From Fredinandcohnia onubensis (GTDB lineage Bacteria; Bacillota; Bacilli; Bacillales; Bacillaceae_L), in contig NZ_NSEB01000001.1 in assembly GCF_002734215.1 (NCBI RefSeq), forward strand, positions 41,806 to 105,805: a DNA stretch of 64,000 nucleotides. Direction: 5' to 3'. The position numbers and the translations under genes were made by a program. Shown here in pieces: positions 1 through 8,897 of this stretch (the stretch's first letter is position 1; each line of letters opens with the position of its first letter). The notes below the pieces were generated by a model. The model searched no databases. It was not told where the DNA came from and saw nothing but the letters and a program-made list of their open reading frames with translations.

Positions 1-217
1 TGCAGATAAAATTCGCAATGAAGCCAGTATCCCTACTGGTGCAGTTGGGTTGATTACCAAAGCTGTTCAAGCTGAGGAGATTTTAAAAAACAATCGGGCT
101 GATTTAATATTTATTGCTCGAGAATTACTACGTGACCCTTATTGGCCAAGAACGGCTGCTAAAGAGCTTGGTGTTTCAATTGATAGTCCAAAACAATACG
201 AACGCGGTTGGCTTTAA
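1..217 (+). CDS. namA: NADPH dehydrogenase NamA/YqjM, 3' end only
   Basis: This is the last 71 codons of an old yellow enzyme family flavoprotein; the rest lies left of the window. The reading frame starts at base 2 and ends with TAA at 215-217. Visible motifs are [10 protein letters not shown], the phosphate-binding [11 protein letters not shown] stretch of the FMN barrel, and the C-terminal QYERGW. The C-terminal arginine is known in the YqjM class to reach into the neighbouring subunit's active site. The family reduces activated C=C bonds with NADPH and is induced by oxidative or electrophile stress in B. subtilis. It converges on the SNF2 helicase gene, and a shared hairpin at 231-261 separates them. 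Confidence 0.9.
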   Translation, partial: ADKIRNEASIPTGAVGLITKAVQAEEILKNNRADLIFIARELLRDPYWPRTAAKELGVSIDSPKQYERGWL

Positions 218-225
218 TAACCAGC

Positions 226-261
226 TAAAAAAATCGACAAGTGCCTTTGCCTTGTCGATTT
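226..261 (-). terminator. Intrinsic terminator of the SNF2 gene, shared with namA
   Basis: An 11-bp perfect stem (231-241 with 251-261, AAATCGACAAG) with a 9-base loop sits one base after the SNF2 stop codon. Read on the minus strand it is followed by a run of seven T. It also lies just after the namA stop on the plus strand. Confidence 0.8.
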
Positions 262-262
262 C

Positions 263-3200
263 TTATATCATGAGAAGTTCCCGGATATCTTCTTCTGTCA
301 ATGTCGTTTTTTCCTCAGAATCAATAATATCCGAAATGAGGTCACGCTTTTTCTCCTGCAATTCATTCATCTTTTCCTCGATTGTGCCCCGTGCAAAAAG
401 CTTTATCACCTGGACTACCTTTTTCTGACCGATTCGGTGGGCACGGTCAGCAGCCTGTTCCTCGACAGCTGGATTCCACCAAAGGTCATATAAAATGACA
501 GTATCCGCACCTGTCAGATTTAGACCCGTACCTCCTGCTTTTAAAGAAATTAAAAAGAGTTCTTGTTCTCCAACATTAAATCGTTGGCATAATTCCACTC
601 GTTCGTCTGTAGGTGTTTGTCCATCAAGATAGAAAAAAGTATGCCCCCTACTAGACAATTCCCTTCCAATCAGTCCAAGCATTTTCGTAAATTGTGAGAA
701 AATCAGAACTCTCCTTCCAGAAAGTTTTGATTCCTCAATGATTTGTAAAAGTTGCTCAAATTTCGCCGAACTTCCCTTATAACCATCAACAAATAAAGCA
801 GGATGGCAACAAATTTGTCTAAGTCTTGTGATTCCAGCAAGGATTCGTATCCGGTTCTTTCGTATAGTGTCTTTATCAAGATGCTTTAATGTATCATGAC
901 GTAGCTTCGCTAAATAGGCAGCATAAAGTTTCTTTTGTTCTGGTAGAAGCTCTGATGATTCGAGAATTTCAACTTTCTCCGGCAGTTCCGCAAGAACGTC
1001 TTCTTTCACACGGCGAAGTAAAAATGGGCGAACCTTTCTTGCGATATCTTTCCTTGAAAGATGACTATATTCCTTTAACCCCTTAAATAGCTGTGGAAAA
1101 ACAACATAGTAAATGGACCAAAGCTCTTCAATTGAATTTTCAACTGGTGTTCCGGTTAATCCAAAACGATGATCTGCTTTTAATTTTTTTACAGCTCTGG
1201 CAGTTTGGGTAACTGGATTTTTAAAGGCTTGAGCCTCATCGAAGAATACGGTATGGAAGTTAATAGACTCATACCATTTACTATCACGTCTCAATAAAGG
1301 ATAGGATGTGATAAGAACATCCATACCTTCACTTTCTTGTTGCAGTGCTCTTCGCTCAGCTTTATTGCCATCAATTACAATTGCTTGAAGTTCAGGAGCA
1401 AATTTCAAGATTTCATGGAGCCAGTTGTATGTTAACGATGATGGGCAAACAATGAGAACTGGGTGCTTATTATCACGAATCATTTGAAGCTCAGAAACAA
1501 TAAATGCAATACTCTGTACTGTTTTACCAAGCCCCATATCATCAGCAAGTACACCACCGAATCCATAACTTGCGAGAGTCTTCAACCATTTAAAGCCTTG
1601 TTTTTGATAATCTCGTAAAATCGTATCTAAATGGTGTGGAACTTCAATCCTCAAGTTACTAGGATTTCGAATTGAATCAAGAAATTGGCGGAATGATTCC
1701 TCAGCTGTATAGATTTCATTGTCATCGAACGAATCCAAAATGGGTAGAGCCTCAAGCATTGGCATGTTTAAGGTTGATTCGAAATCATCGTCCTGAATTG
1801 GAACAGCCTTTAAAAATCGCTGAATTTCCTCCATCTCCCGCGTTTCAAGTGAGAGCAATGAACCATTTTTCAAGCGGTAATATTTTCGTTTTTCCTCAAG
1901 AGCACCTAAAATTTCGCGAATTTCCTGTTCGGCAATGCCCTTCATCTCAAATTTAAACTCAAGCCAATTTGTACGTTCTTTTTTTATTTTTACCCTTATT
2001 TTCGGATGTTCACTTTTAGGTAGAATGCGATTTCGAATAGCAGTTGTAGCATAAATCTGACAGTGAGGTTGCAGCTTTGGAACGATATGATACAAAAACT
2101 CATACTCAAGTTCCTCATTATGCAAGTAGTACCCACCCTCCGTCTTCGAAAGACCGCTATCATCCATAATCCTTAAAATTTCATCCTCTTTTTCGATATC
2201 CCTAATTACCATTGGTCCTGTTGGAATATCCCGGTTCTCAAGTGGTTGGATGATGGTATTTTCATAGTGAAACTCAAGCCCTGCCAGCAGTTTGTTACGA
2301 AGGCGATCCAAGTAAAGCTTAGCGACAAGTGGCGTTTTCATAAATTCTTTGGAGATGTCTTGAGACATGTGAACGACACCAATTTTTTTCAAGCTTGGTA
2401 CGATTTTTTTTAGAAAAAATTGAGTTTGTTCCTTTGGAATTGGAATATGATTAGAACCTGGATTTACAAGCATGTTTTTTAGTTCAAACAAGCGGTCACA
2501 ATCTTGTTCCGATATTTGATAGAGTCGTCCATCACTTAACACAATAGGATAGGATTTTAAAATAATCATTCTGTTAAACCCTTGAATGGTTAATTGATAG
2601 TCACTTTCTTCCCCTTCTTCAAATGAAAAATGCAGTGGTGGTGGCTCCTCTTCGATTTGAAGGCCTTCATACGTATAGCCATTGTTTTCAAGATAAACGG
2701 ATGGGCATTTCGAGAATAAAGGTACGAGAACTTTCCAAGAAGATGGCGGAATTAACAGTATTTCACGAGTTTCCAGATCGTCTAATGAGTTAACTTCAAT
2801 ATAAATTTTTTCATCCTCAGTAACTTTAATCAATTGGTGTAGTAGGGTATCTACTTCATATAAAAAACAATGGAGATTTGGATCATATAAAAATTGTTCG
2901 GATATTGTACTAGGCTTTCCTTGTTTAATATCCTCAAGAAACCTACGAATATCATGTACCCCCATCTGTTCAATTCCAATTTCCAATCCAATTAAGATTT
3001 GCTCATTCGAAACCTTAACGGGTTTACATGTGAATCGAACATTGAGTACTTCTCTTTTTTCAAAATGAAGCTGATGGCCACTTGAACGTAACGGCCGATT
3101 TGTAAATAATGTTATGAAATCATTCGTTAATTTTTCGTTAGTAGAAGTTTGAATTTCATCAAAAGCTAATGGCTCTTGATTTTGCTGTTCATGAATCGCA

Positions 3201-3460
3201 ATCAAAACGGCAGCTACATGCTGACATTCCTTATCGAAATTGGCAAGGGATGGACAACTGCATGTAGTCTCTAATTTTCCTTGTCTATTTTTTTCAATTG
3301 TTACGTGAAAGTCTTCTGCTCCTTTAACAATGGCTTTACATTTATTTGATCTGTATTCAGTTAATAGAACCTTGTTTGTTCGATAAAAAGCGTCCCCTCT
3401 TTTAAAGGAGACGGTTCCACACATTTCTTTTATCAATTTATGTTTTATTTTGATATCCAT
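263..3460 (-). CDS. SWIM zinc-finger SNF2-family helicase
   Basis: A 1065-residue DNA-dependent ATPase of the SWI2/SNF2 type. The N-terminus has a SWIM zinc motif (C67, C69, C79, H81). A long middle part, about 100-590, fits the bacterial SNF2-associated region. The two-lobed motor covers about 610-1050, with Walker A DMGLGKT at 641-647, DEAQ at 741-744, LTGTPVENS near 770 and motif VI QAADRAHRIGQ near 1002-1012. All motor motifs look intact. The start is an ATG preceded by AAAGGAGTC at good spacing. The gene stands alone between nfrA and namA with its own terminator. Its substrate is unknown; relatives are thought to remodel protein-DNA complexes or RNA polymerase on DNA. Family assignment is firm, cellular role is not. 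Confidence 0.9.
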   Translation of the reverse strand: MDIKIKHKLIKEMCGTVSFKRGDAFYRTNKVLLTEYRSNKCKAIVKGAEDFHVTIEKNRQGKLETTCSCPSLANFDKECQHVAAVLIAIHEQQNQEPLAFDEIQTSTNEKLTNDFITLFTNRPLRSSGHQLHFEKREVLNVRFTCKPVKVSNEQILIGLEIGIEQMGVHDIRRFLEDIKQGKPSTISEQFLYDPNLHCFLYEVDTLLHQLIKVTEDEKIYIEVNSLDDLETREILLIPPSSWKVLVPLFSKCPSVYLENNGYTYEGLQIEEEPPPLHFSFEEGEESDYQLTIQGFNRMIILKSYPIVLSDGRLYQISEQDCDRLFELKNMLVNPGSNHIPIPKEQTQFFLKKIVPSLKKIGVVHMSQDISKEFMKTPLVAKLYLDRLRNKLLAGLEFHYENTIIQPLENRDIPTGPMVIRDIEKEDEILRIMDDSGLSKTEGGYYLHNEELEYEFLYHIVPKLQPHCQIYATTAIRNRILPKSEHPKIRVKIKKERTNWLEFKFEMKGIAEQEIREILGALEEKRKYYRLKNGSLLSLETREMEEIQRFLKAVPIQDDDFESTLNMPMLEALPILDSFDDNEIYTAEESFRQFLDSIRNPSNLRIEVPHHLDTILRDYQKQGFKWLKTLASYGFGGVLADDMGLGKTVQSIAFIVSELQMIRDNKHPVLIVCPSSLTYNWLHEILKFAPELQAIVIDGNKAERRALQQESEGMDVLITSYPLLRRDSKWYESINFHTVFFDEAQAFKNPVTQTARAVKKLKADHRFGLTGTPVENSIEELWSIYYVVFPQLFKGLKEYSHLSRKDIARKVRPFLLRRVKEDVLAELPEKVEILESSELLPEQKKLYAAYLAKLRHDTLKHLDKDTIRKNRIRILAGITRLRQICCHPALFVDGYKGSSAKFEQLLQIIEESKLSGRRVLIFSQFTKMLGLIGRELSSRGHTFFYLDGQTPTDERVELCQRFNVGEQELFLISLKAGGTGLNLTGADTVILYDLWWNPAVEEQAADRAHRIGQKKVVQVIKLFARGTIEEKMNELQEKKRDLISDIIDSEEKTTLTEEDIRELLMI

Positions 3461-3487
3461 GGATTCCGACTCCTTTCTATCCTAGGT

Positions 3488-4237
3488 TTACTTTTGATTG
3501 AACCCTTGTCCTTTAACAAAATCCTTCATATACATCCGCTTCGGATTTTCAAGCATGTTTGCCATCTGCCCCGTCCATGTATCTGAGCGTTTCCCATTTG
3601 TACGGGCTTGATAATAGTCGGAAATAGTTTGATTGTAGGTAACCAACTCTTGTTTGAATAAGTCTTCATCCTGCTTATATTCATCTTCATGATAAATATG
3701 CTCGAATGGAAGACGAGGTTTTTTATCAGGCATTTGAGCTGGGTAGCCTACCGCAATTCCGAAAAGAGGAATCACAAATTTAGGGATATGTAGGAGCTTG
3801 CAAACCTCATCAAGATTATTACGCAGCCCGCCAATATAGCAAGCACCCAAGCCCATTGATTCTGCTGCGAGTACTGCATTTTGAGCAGCCAAGGTAGCAT
3901 CTATTGTTGCAACCATAAATTTCTCAGTACTCTCCAATGAAGTCGATAAGTCCTTTTCCTCCATTTGGCTAATAACCTGGTGACGATGAAGATCTCCACA
4001 AAACACAAAGAAATGTCCATTTTCGGCAACATAGGCTTGGTTACCGACGATTTCTGCGAGCTTCTTCTTTATATCTGAATCTTTTACACCAATTATGGAA
4101 TAGGCTTGGATAAAACTAGATGTTGAAGCCGCTTGGGCACTCTCAACAATCGTACGAACTTGTTCATCTGATAATAATTTTTCTTCAAATTTACGAATCG
4201 AACGGTGATTCATTATTGTTTCAATAACTGTATTCAT
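3488..4237 (-). CDS. nfrA: NADPH-dependent flavin/nitro oxidoreductase NfrA
   Basis: A 249-residue nitroreductase-family flavoprotein closely matching B. subtilis NfrA1 in length and sequence. Recognisable are the N-terminal FMN-binding HRSIRKF, QAASTSSFIQAYSIIG, the AAESMGLGACYIGG segment, and the C-terminal extension TISDYYQARTNGKR typical of the NfrA group. It reduces FMN and nitroaromatics with NADPH in the cytoplasm; in B. subtilis it belongs to the thiol-stress response. The ATG has a clear GGAGGAAC ribosome site. It lies 17 bases after rnz and 27 bases before the SNF2 gene, so co-transcription with rnz is likely. Confidence 0.93.
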   Translation of the reverse strand: MNTVIETIMNHRSIRKFEEKLLSDEQVRTIVESAQAASTSSFIQAYSIIGVKDSDIKKKLAEIVGNQAYVAENGHFFVFCGDLHRHQVISQMEEKDLSTSLESTEKFMVATIDATLAAQNAVLAAESMGLGACYIGGLRNNLDEVCKLLHIPKFVIPLFGIAVGYPAQMPDKKPRLPFEHIYHEDEYKQDEDLFKQELVTYNQTISDYYQARTNGKRSDTWTGQMANMLENPKRMYMKDFVKGQGFNQK

Positions 4238-4254
4238 TGTTATGTTCCTCCAAA

Positions 4255-5199
4255 CTAGTTGTCTTTATTTTTCGTTTGGTTTGATTTCACATCGTATCTT
4301 GAGAAATCCTCTGCCAAATAAGTCGGCTTAAACACTTGCTGTGCTTCCTCAAGTAGCCTCTGACTATCATCGCCTTGATATCTAGAGCTAATATGCGTAA
4401 GTATTAATTGTTTGACCCCCGCTTTTTGGGCAACATTGGCCGCTTGAGTTGTGGTAGAGTGAAAATAATCATGAGCTAAATCGGCTTCATTTGAACTAAA
4501 AGTTGCTTCATGGATGAGTATATCTGCATCCTTGGCGAGTTCAATACTCTCCTTAATATAACGGGTATCACCTAAAATGGTCACTGTACGTCCCTTTTTA
4601 GGTGGACCAATATATTCCTCTCCATTAATCTGACGTCCATCCTCAAGGATCACTGTTTGTCCTTCTTTAATTTTTTGATAAATAGGCCCAGGTTTAATTC
4701 CTTCTTTTGATAGCTTATCCACAAGCAATGTTCCTGGGAGGTCTTTTTCTACAATTCGATACCCAAAGGATTGAATCCCATGCTCTAATTCTTTTGCAGT
4801 CACACAAAATTGTTCATCCTCAAAGACGACACCTTCTTCAATTTCAACGATTTCAAGCGGATATCGAATATGTGTGGTACTTACCTTTATCGAAGTTTCA
4901 ATAAAAGCTCTTATTCCCTTAGGACCATAAATGGTTAATAAGGACTCTCCTCCTTGAAAAGAGCGACTTCCTAATAATCCAGGCAAACCAAATATATGGT
5001 CACCATGCAAATGAGTGATGAAAATTTTTTCTATTTTCCCTGGCTTTATGGATGTATGTAATATTTGATGTTGTGTTGCCTCTCCACAATCAAACAACCA
5101 GGTGGCCCTACGTTCATCAAGCAATTGTAAAGCTATTGAAGTGACATTCCGCTCTTTCGCGGGTACCCCTGCACCTGTTCCTAAAAATACGACTTCCAC
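4255..5199 (-). CDS. rnz: Ribonuclease Z (tRNA 3'-processing endonuclease)
   Basis: A 314-residue metallo-beta-lactamase-fold endonuclease that removes 3' trailers from tRNA precursors lacking an encoded CCA. The zinc motif is THLHGDH (H63, H65, D67, H68), followed by the ILGDTR and HEATF blocks that supply further ligands. The PxKxRxxT-like segment [15 protein letters not shown] marks the bacterial RNase Z class. The start is GTG at 5197-5199 behind GGAGGATTT; no ATG fits the conserved N-terminus [11 protein letters not shown]. It is divergent from zwf and upstream of nfrA. Confidence 0.95.
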   Translation of the reverse strand: MEVVFLGTGAGVPAKERNVTSIALQLLDERRATWLFDCGEATQHQILHTSIKPGKIEKIFITHLHGDHIFGLPGLLGSRSFQGGESLLTIYGPKGIRAFIETSIKVSTTHIRYPLEIVEIEEGVVFEDEQFCVTAKELEHGIQSFGYRIVEKDLPGTLLVDKLSKEGIKPGPIYQKIKEGQTVILEDGRQINGEEYIGPPKKGRTVTILGDTRYIKESIELAKDADILIHEATFSSNEADLAHDYFHSTTTQAANVAQKAGVKQLILTHISSRYQGDDSQRLLEEAQQVFKPTYLAEDFSRYDVKSNQTKNKDN

Positions 5200-5390
5200 T
5201 CAGAAATCCTCCAAATAATTTTAAAATTTTTATGTTTAGCTTTCGATTATATTCCATTACTTACTATATCATATTCTGCCATTTGTTCTCTAGATAAGCC
5301 ACTCCAACCATTACTTACAATCGTTTTCGAATATCCATTCCTTGTTAAGGCATACTTTTAAAAGGAGTTTGAAAAATTCATACGAATTAG

Positions 5391-5419
5391 TTGATTTACT
5401 AAACAAAAAAGTATACATT
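5391..5419 (+). promoter_or_regulatory. Putative SigA promoter of zwf
   Basis: TTGATT at 5391-5396 and TACATT at 5414-5419 are separated by 17 bases, 40 bases before the zwf start. The -10 box is only a partial match, so this is a candidate. The rest of 5200-5390 is AT-rich and shows no gene. Confidence 0.4.
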
Positions 5420-5459
5420 AAATAAATATCACTAAAGCCTTAAGAAGTGGGGGATTAAT

Positions 5460-6947
5460 ATGACAAATACAGCACCAAAATCAATCGTGGTTATTTTTGG
5501 AGCAACAGGTGATTTGGCAAATCGAAAGCTTTACCCTTCTATATATAACCTTTATACAAAAGGAAAACTCTCTGAAAATTTCGCGGTTATCGGGGTGGCA
5601 AGACGCCCTTTAGAGAATGAAGAATTCCAACAAAACGTAAGAAATTCTGTATCGGGAAGATTTGAGGAAGATCGTGAGGATATCGAGAAGTTCTCAAAAC
5701 ACTTTTACTACCTTCCGTTCAATGTAAATGATCGTGCTTCTTATAAAGAATTAAAGGAACTAGCTGAAAAACTAGATTCAACTTACAAAACAGAAGGTAA
5801 TAGAATCTTTTATTTAGCAATGGCTCCAGAGTTTTTTGGAACAATAGCTGTCAACATTAAAGCTGAAGAATTAACGGAAACAGAAGGTTATACAAGACTT
5901 GTAATTGAAAAACCTTTCGGACATAACCTGCCATCTGCAAAGCAATTGAATGAAAAGCTTCGTCATGCATTCTCAGAGGATGAAATTTACCGAATCGACC
6001 ATTATTTAGGAAAAGAAATGGTCCAAAATATTGAAGTCATCCGCTTTGCTAACGCAATATTCGAACCACTTTGGAATAATCGTTACATATCAAATATCCA
6101 AGTCACATCAAGTGAAGTACTTGGAGTAGAAGATCGGGGCGGCTATTATGAAAAATCAGGCGCTCTCCGAGATATGGTACAAAACCATATGCTTCAAATG
6201 GTTGCATTATTAGCGATGGAACCGCCAATTAAATTAAATACCGATGAGATCCGTAGTGAAAAAATAAAAGTATTACGTGCCCTTCGCCCATTAGAAGAAG
6301 AGGATGTAAAAAAATATTTCGTTAGAGGGCAATATGATGCTGGTACGTTAAATGGCAAACAGGTTCCTGGTTACCGAGAAGAGGAGAAAGTAGACCCAGC
6401 ATCAAATACTGCTACATTTGTTGCAGGTAAACTTCTTATCGACAATTTTAGATGGGCAGGCGTTCCTTTCTATATCCGAACCGGTAAGAGAATGAAGGAA
6501 AAATCAACAAAAATTGTGGTTCAATTCAAAGACATTCCGATGGATTTATATTATAAAGATGATAATGAGCAACAAAATCCTAACCTGCTAGTCATTAATA
6601 TCCAGCCCGATGAAGGGATTACACTTTATTTAAATGCGAAACGACCGGGCCAAAACACAATGACATTACCTGTTAAACTTGATTATTGTAATAACTGTAT
6701 TGATGGTATAAACACACCAGAAGCTTATGAAAAGCTTATTTATGACTGTATGATGGGTGATACAACAAACTTTGCACACTGGGATGAAGTGGCCCTTTCA
6801 TGGCGCTACGTCGACTCGATTTCAAAGGTTTGGGAAAACCAAATTGCAACTGAATTTCCAAATTATCCATCTGGTTCTAATGGACCTAAGGCGTCTGATG
6901 AACTATTAGCAGAAGACGGGTTCCACTGGTGGCCAGTTGAAGACTAA
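5460..6947 (+). CDS. zwf: Glucose-6-phosphate 1-dehydrogenase
   Basis: A 495-residue enzyme that oxidises glucose-6-phosphate to 6-phosphogluconolactone with NADP+, opening the oxidative pentose phosphate pathway. The N-terminal nucleotide fold shows GATGDLANRKLYPSIYNL (about 14-31), then EKPFG near 150 and the signature RIDHYLGKE at 178-186 containing the substrate-binding and catalytic His-Lys residues. Length is normal for the family. The start ATG follows GTGGGGG at six bases. It is a single-gene transcript on the plus strand, ended by the hairpin at 6959-6985. Confidence 0.97.
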   Translation: MTNTAPKSIVVIFGATGDLANRKLYPSIYNLYTKGKLSENFAVIGVARRPLENEEFQQNVRNSVSGRFEEDREDIEKFSKHFYYLPFNVNDRASYKELKELAEKLDSTYKTEGNRIFYLAMAPEFFGTIAVNIKAEELTETEGYTRLVIEKPFGHNLPSAKQLNEKLRHAFSEDEIYRIDHYLGKEMVQNIEVIRFANAIFEPLWNNRYISNIQVTSSEVLGVEDRGGYYEKSGALRDMVQNHMLQMVALLAMEPPIKLNTDEIRSEKIKVLRALRPLEEEDVKKYFVRGQYDAGTLNGKQVPGYREEEKVDPASNTATFVAGKLLIDNFRWAGVPFYIRTGKRMKEKSTKIVVQFKDIPMDLYYKDDNEQQNPNLLVINIQPDEGITLYLNAKRPGQNTMTLPVKLDYCNNCIDGINTPEAYEKLIYDCMMGDTTNFAHWDEVALSWRYVDSISKVWENQIATEFPNYPSGSNGPKASDELLAEDGFHWWPVED

Positions 6948-6950
6948 GAT

Positions 6951-6990
6951 GAAAAAGAGACCCCGACTCTATATGAGTTGGGGTCTTCTG
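6951..6990. terminator. Bidirectional terminator between zwf and the Y-family polymerase
   Basis: An 11-bp stem (6959-6969 with 6975-6985, one G-T pair) with loop TATAT. The plus side continues TTCTG; the minus side runs into TCTTTTTC. It is shared by the convergent genes. Confidence 0.8.
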
Positions 6991-6993
6991 TAT

Positions 6994-8247
6994 TTAGTCG
7001 CTTAAGAAGTCTTTCTCAAAACTTGTTCCATGTTCATTATCTCGGGGTTTTTTATCTTTAGGTATTTTAACCCCTTTTGATACAATCTCATCCCCGTATT
7101 TCCCTTTTAATTCATCAATCACTTTAAGTAAGGGTTCTTTTTTCGCCTCCTTTTCATAGGAAAAAAGATCAAGTTGTTTAAATGCCTCTTGTTTCTCCAC
7201 AAGTTCCTGAGCTGTGACACCTAATAATCGAATTGGTTCCCCGTTCCAATGTTTTGTCCACAAGCGCTTGGCCGCTTTATAAATCTCTTCATCCTGATCA
7301 ATTGGGTTATCAAGTTTCCGACTTCTTGTTACCGTTTTTCGATCAGCATATCGAATCATCAGTTGGACATTATTGGATAACATATCTTTCCTTCTTATAC
7401 GTGCACCAACAGAATTTGATAGTCTTTTGATCACACCGAGAAGCTCTTCCTCATCTGTTGAATCATATGGTAATGTTGTCGAATTACCGATGCTTTTGAA
7501 CTCGGATATAGCATCAGGGTCAACAAGTCGGTTGTCAATTCCATTTGCTCTTTGCTTAATCCGCTCACCATTAATTCCTAATAACTGCTTTAATTGAATA
7601 TCGTTGCCCTTAGCAAGGTCTCCAATTGTATGAATACTGATTGTAGCTAATTTTTCAGCCGTTTTCGAACCTACTCCATGCATTTCTCCAACTGGCAAGG
7701 GCCAGAGAATGATCGGAACATCCCGCTTCCGCAATACAGTGATTCCTAATGGTTTTTTCATATCGGATGCCATTTTTGCCAGAAATTTATTTGGTGCAAT
7801 TCCAATGCTACAGGGAAGTAGAAGCGTTTTTTGTAAGGTTTCTTGAATGGAAGTCGCAATTTCAATCGGGGACCCCTTTTCATAACATCCCGTAATATCC
7901 ATATAGCCTTCGTCAATTGAAACTGGTTCAACTAAATCCGTGTATGTGCGAAGGATATCAAACATAGCCAGTGAAGCTCTACGGTAGCGTTCAAAGTTTG
8001 GTTTACGAACGATCAGGTTTGGGCATTTTCGTTTTGCCTCCCATAAAGGCATCGTTGTTTTCACTCCAAAGGCACGAGCCTCATAGCTGCAGGTGACAAT
8101 AATGCCTTTACGCTCTTCGACATTCCCTGCAATCGCTAAAGGTTTACCCTGTAAAGAAGGATCATAGGCAACCTCGACTGATGCGTAGAAGCTATTCATG
8201 TCCACATGTAAAATAACCTTCCCATTTTTCGGATACATTTCTTTCAT
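6994..8247 (-). CDS. dinB: DNA polymerase IV (Y family, YqjH/PolY1 type)
   Basis: A 417-residue translesion polymerase. The palm carries the metal-binding DMNSFYASVE (D16) and SIDEGYMD (D112, E113). The steric-gate aromatic follows within SFYAS. A helix-hairpin-helix region with HGVGSKTAEKL is followed by the little-finger domain and the C-terminal beta-clamp peptide QLDLF. The sequence and the gene position match B. subtilis YqjH. The ATG follows AGGAAGTG. I see no LexA-type operator in the 60 bases upstream, so SOS control is not supported. It converges with zwf. Confidence 0.95.
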   Translation of the reverse strand: MKEMYPKNGKVILHVDMNSFYASVEVAYDPSLQGKPLAIAGNVEERKGIIVTCSYEARAFGVKTTMPLWEAKRKCPNLIVRKPNFERYRRASLAMFDILRTYTDLVEPVSIDEGYMDITGCYEKGSPIEIATSIQETLQKTLLLPCSIGIAPNKFLAKMASDMKKPLGITVLRKRDVPIILWPLPVGEMHGVGSKTAEKLATISIHTIGDLAKGNDIQLKQLLGINGERIKQRANGIDNRLVDPDAISEFKSIGNSTTLPYDSTDEEELLGVIKRLSNSVGARIRRKDMLSNNVQLMIRYADRKTVTRSRKLDNPIDQDEEIYKAAKRLWTKHWNGEPIRLLGVTAQELVEKQEAFKQLDLFSYEKEAKKEPLLKVIDELKGKYGDEIVSKGVKIPKDKKPRDNEHGTSFEKDFLSD

Positions 8248-8292
8248 GATTTACACTTCCTACTATTAATCCATAACAATAGTTTAACATAG

Positions 8293-8321
8293 AAAAAGTC
8301 ACCTATTCTATTGGTGACTTT
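8293..8321 (-). terminator. Terminator overlapping the end of the CheW-like gene
   Basis: A 9-bp perfect stem (8295-8303 with 8313-8321, AAAGTCACC) whose loop contains the stop codon at 8308-8310. The minus-strand continuation is TTCTATG, a short T tract. Confidence 0.65.
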
Positions 8322-8769
8322 GAATGTGATCCTCAATCATATCAAATCCTTCAAGACTATCAAACAGTTTATCAACGTCAAGTAAAGTAATCATCCGATT
8401 CTCAAGGGGCGCAACTCCTGTTATGTACGGGGAAAGCTGGTAGGTTAAACTCAATTGTTTCAATTGAGTTTGAGGGATATCCATTATTTCTATCGCATCA
8501 TCGACAAGTAACCCCACTGACAATGAATCTGTTTGAGTAACGATAATCTTCGTTTTATCTGTATGGGTTGTTGGTTTATTAAATAATATAATTCCTGCAT
8601 CAACAATCGGAATGAGTTGATCACGAATCGTTAACATACCTAGCAAAAATGTCGGCATTTGCGGAATAGCGTTTAACTTTTGAGCTCTTTCTATAGATAT
8701 TACTTTTAAAACAGGAATGCCAAATTCCTCATTCCCTGATGAAAATACAACGACTTTTTGGTCTTCCAT
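8308..8769 (-). CDS. CheW-like chemotaxis adaptor protein
   Basis: A 153-residue protein that is one CheW domain throughout: a start like VVVFSSGNEEFGIPVLKVISIE, the PTFLLGMLTIRDQLIPIVD core, and VGLLVDDAIEIMDI. CheW domains couple chemoreceptors to CheA kinase. No cheA, receptor or flagellar gene is near it, so it is an orphan. It has no response-regulator domain, so it is not CheV. The ATG follows GAGGTGAATG at suitable spacing, and the gene ends inside its own terminator, so it appears to be transcribed alone or behind yqjE's terminator. Family is clear; partner and function are unknown. Confidence 0.85.
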   Translation of the reverse strand: MEDQKVVVFSSGNEEFGIPVLKVISIERAQKLNAIPQMPTFLLGMLTIRDQLIPIVDAGIILFNKPTTHTDKTKIIVTQTDSLSVGLLVDDAIEIMDIPQTQLKQLSLTYQLSPYITGVAPLENRMITLLDVDKLFDSLEGFDMIEDHIQSHQ

Positions 8770-8843
8770 CTATCATTCACCTCAGGTCTAGTAACAAAAA
8801 TCTATGTCCCATATCTATCATACTTTACCTATTTACGAAAGGA

Positions 8844-8891
8844 AATAAAAAAAGTGAAACTCCCTCAATCAAGAGAGAATCCCACTTTTTT
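8844..8891 (-). terminator. Terminator after the M20 peptidase gene
   Basis: An imperfect hairpin pairs 8847-8867 with 8875-8891 and lies six bases past the stop at 8898. On the minus strand it ends GTTTCACTTTTTTTATT, a good T tract. Confidence 0.75.
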
Positions 8892-8897
8892 AGTACT

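Noticed and set aside
8248..8307. LexA operator for the Y-family polymerase
   Set aside because: No CGAAC-N4-GTTCG-like sequence is present near the dinB start at 8247.
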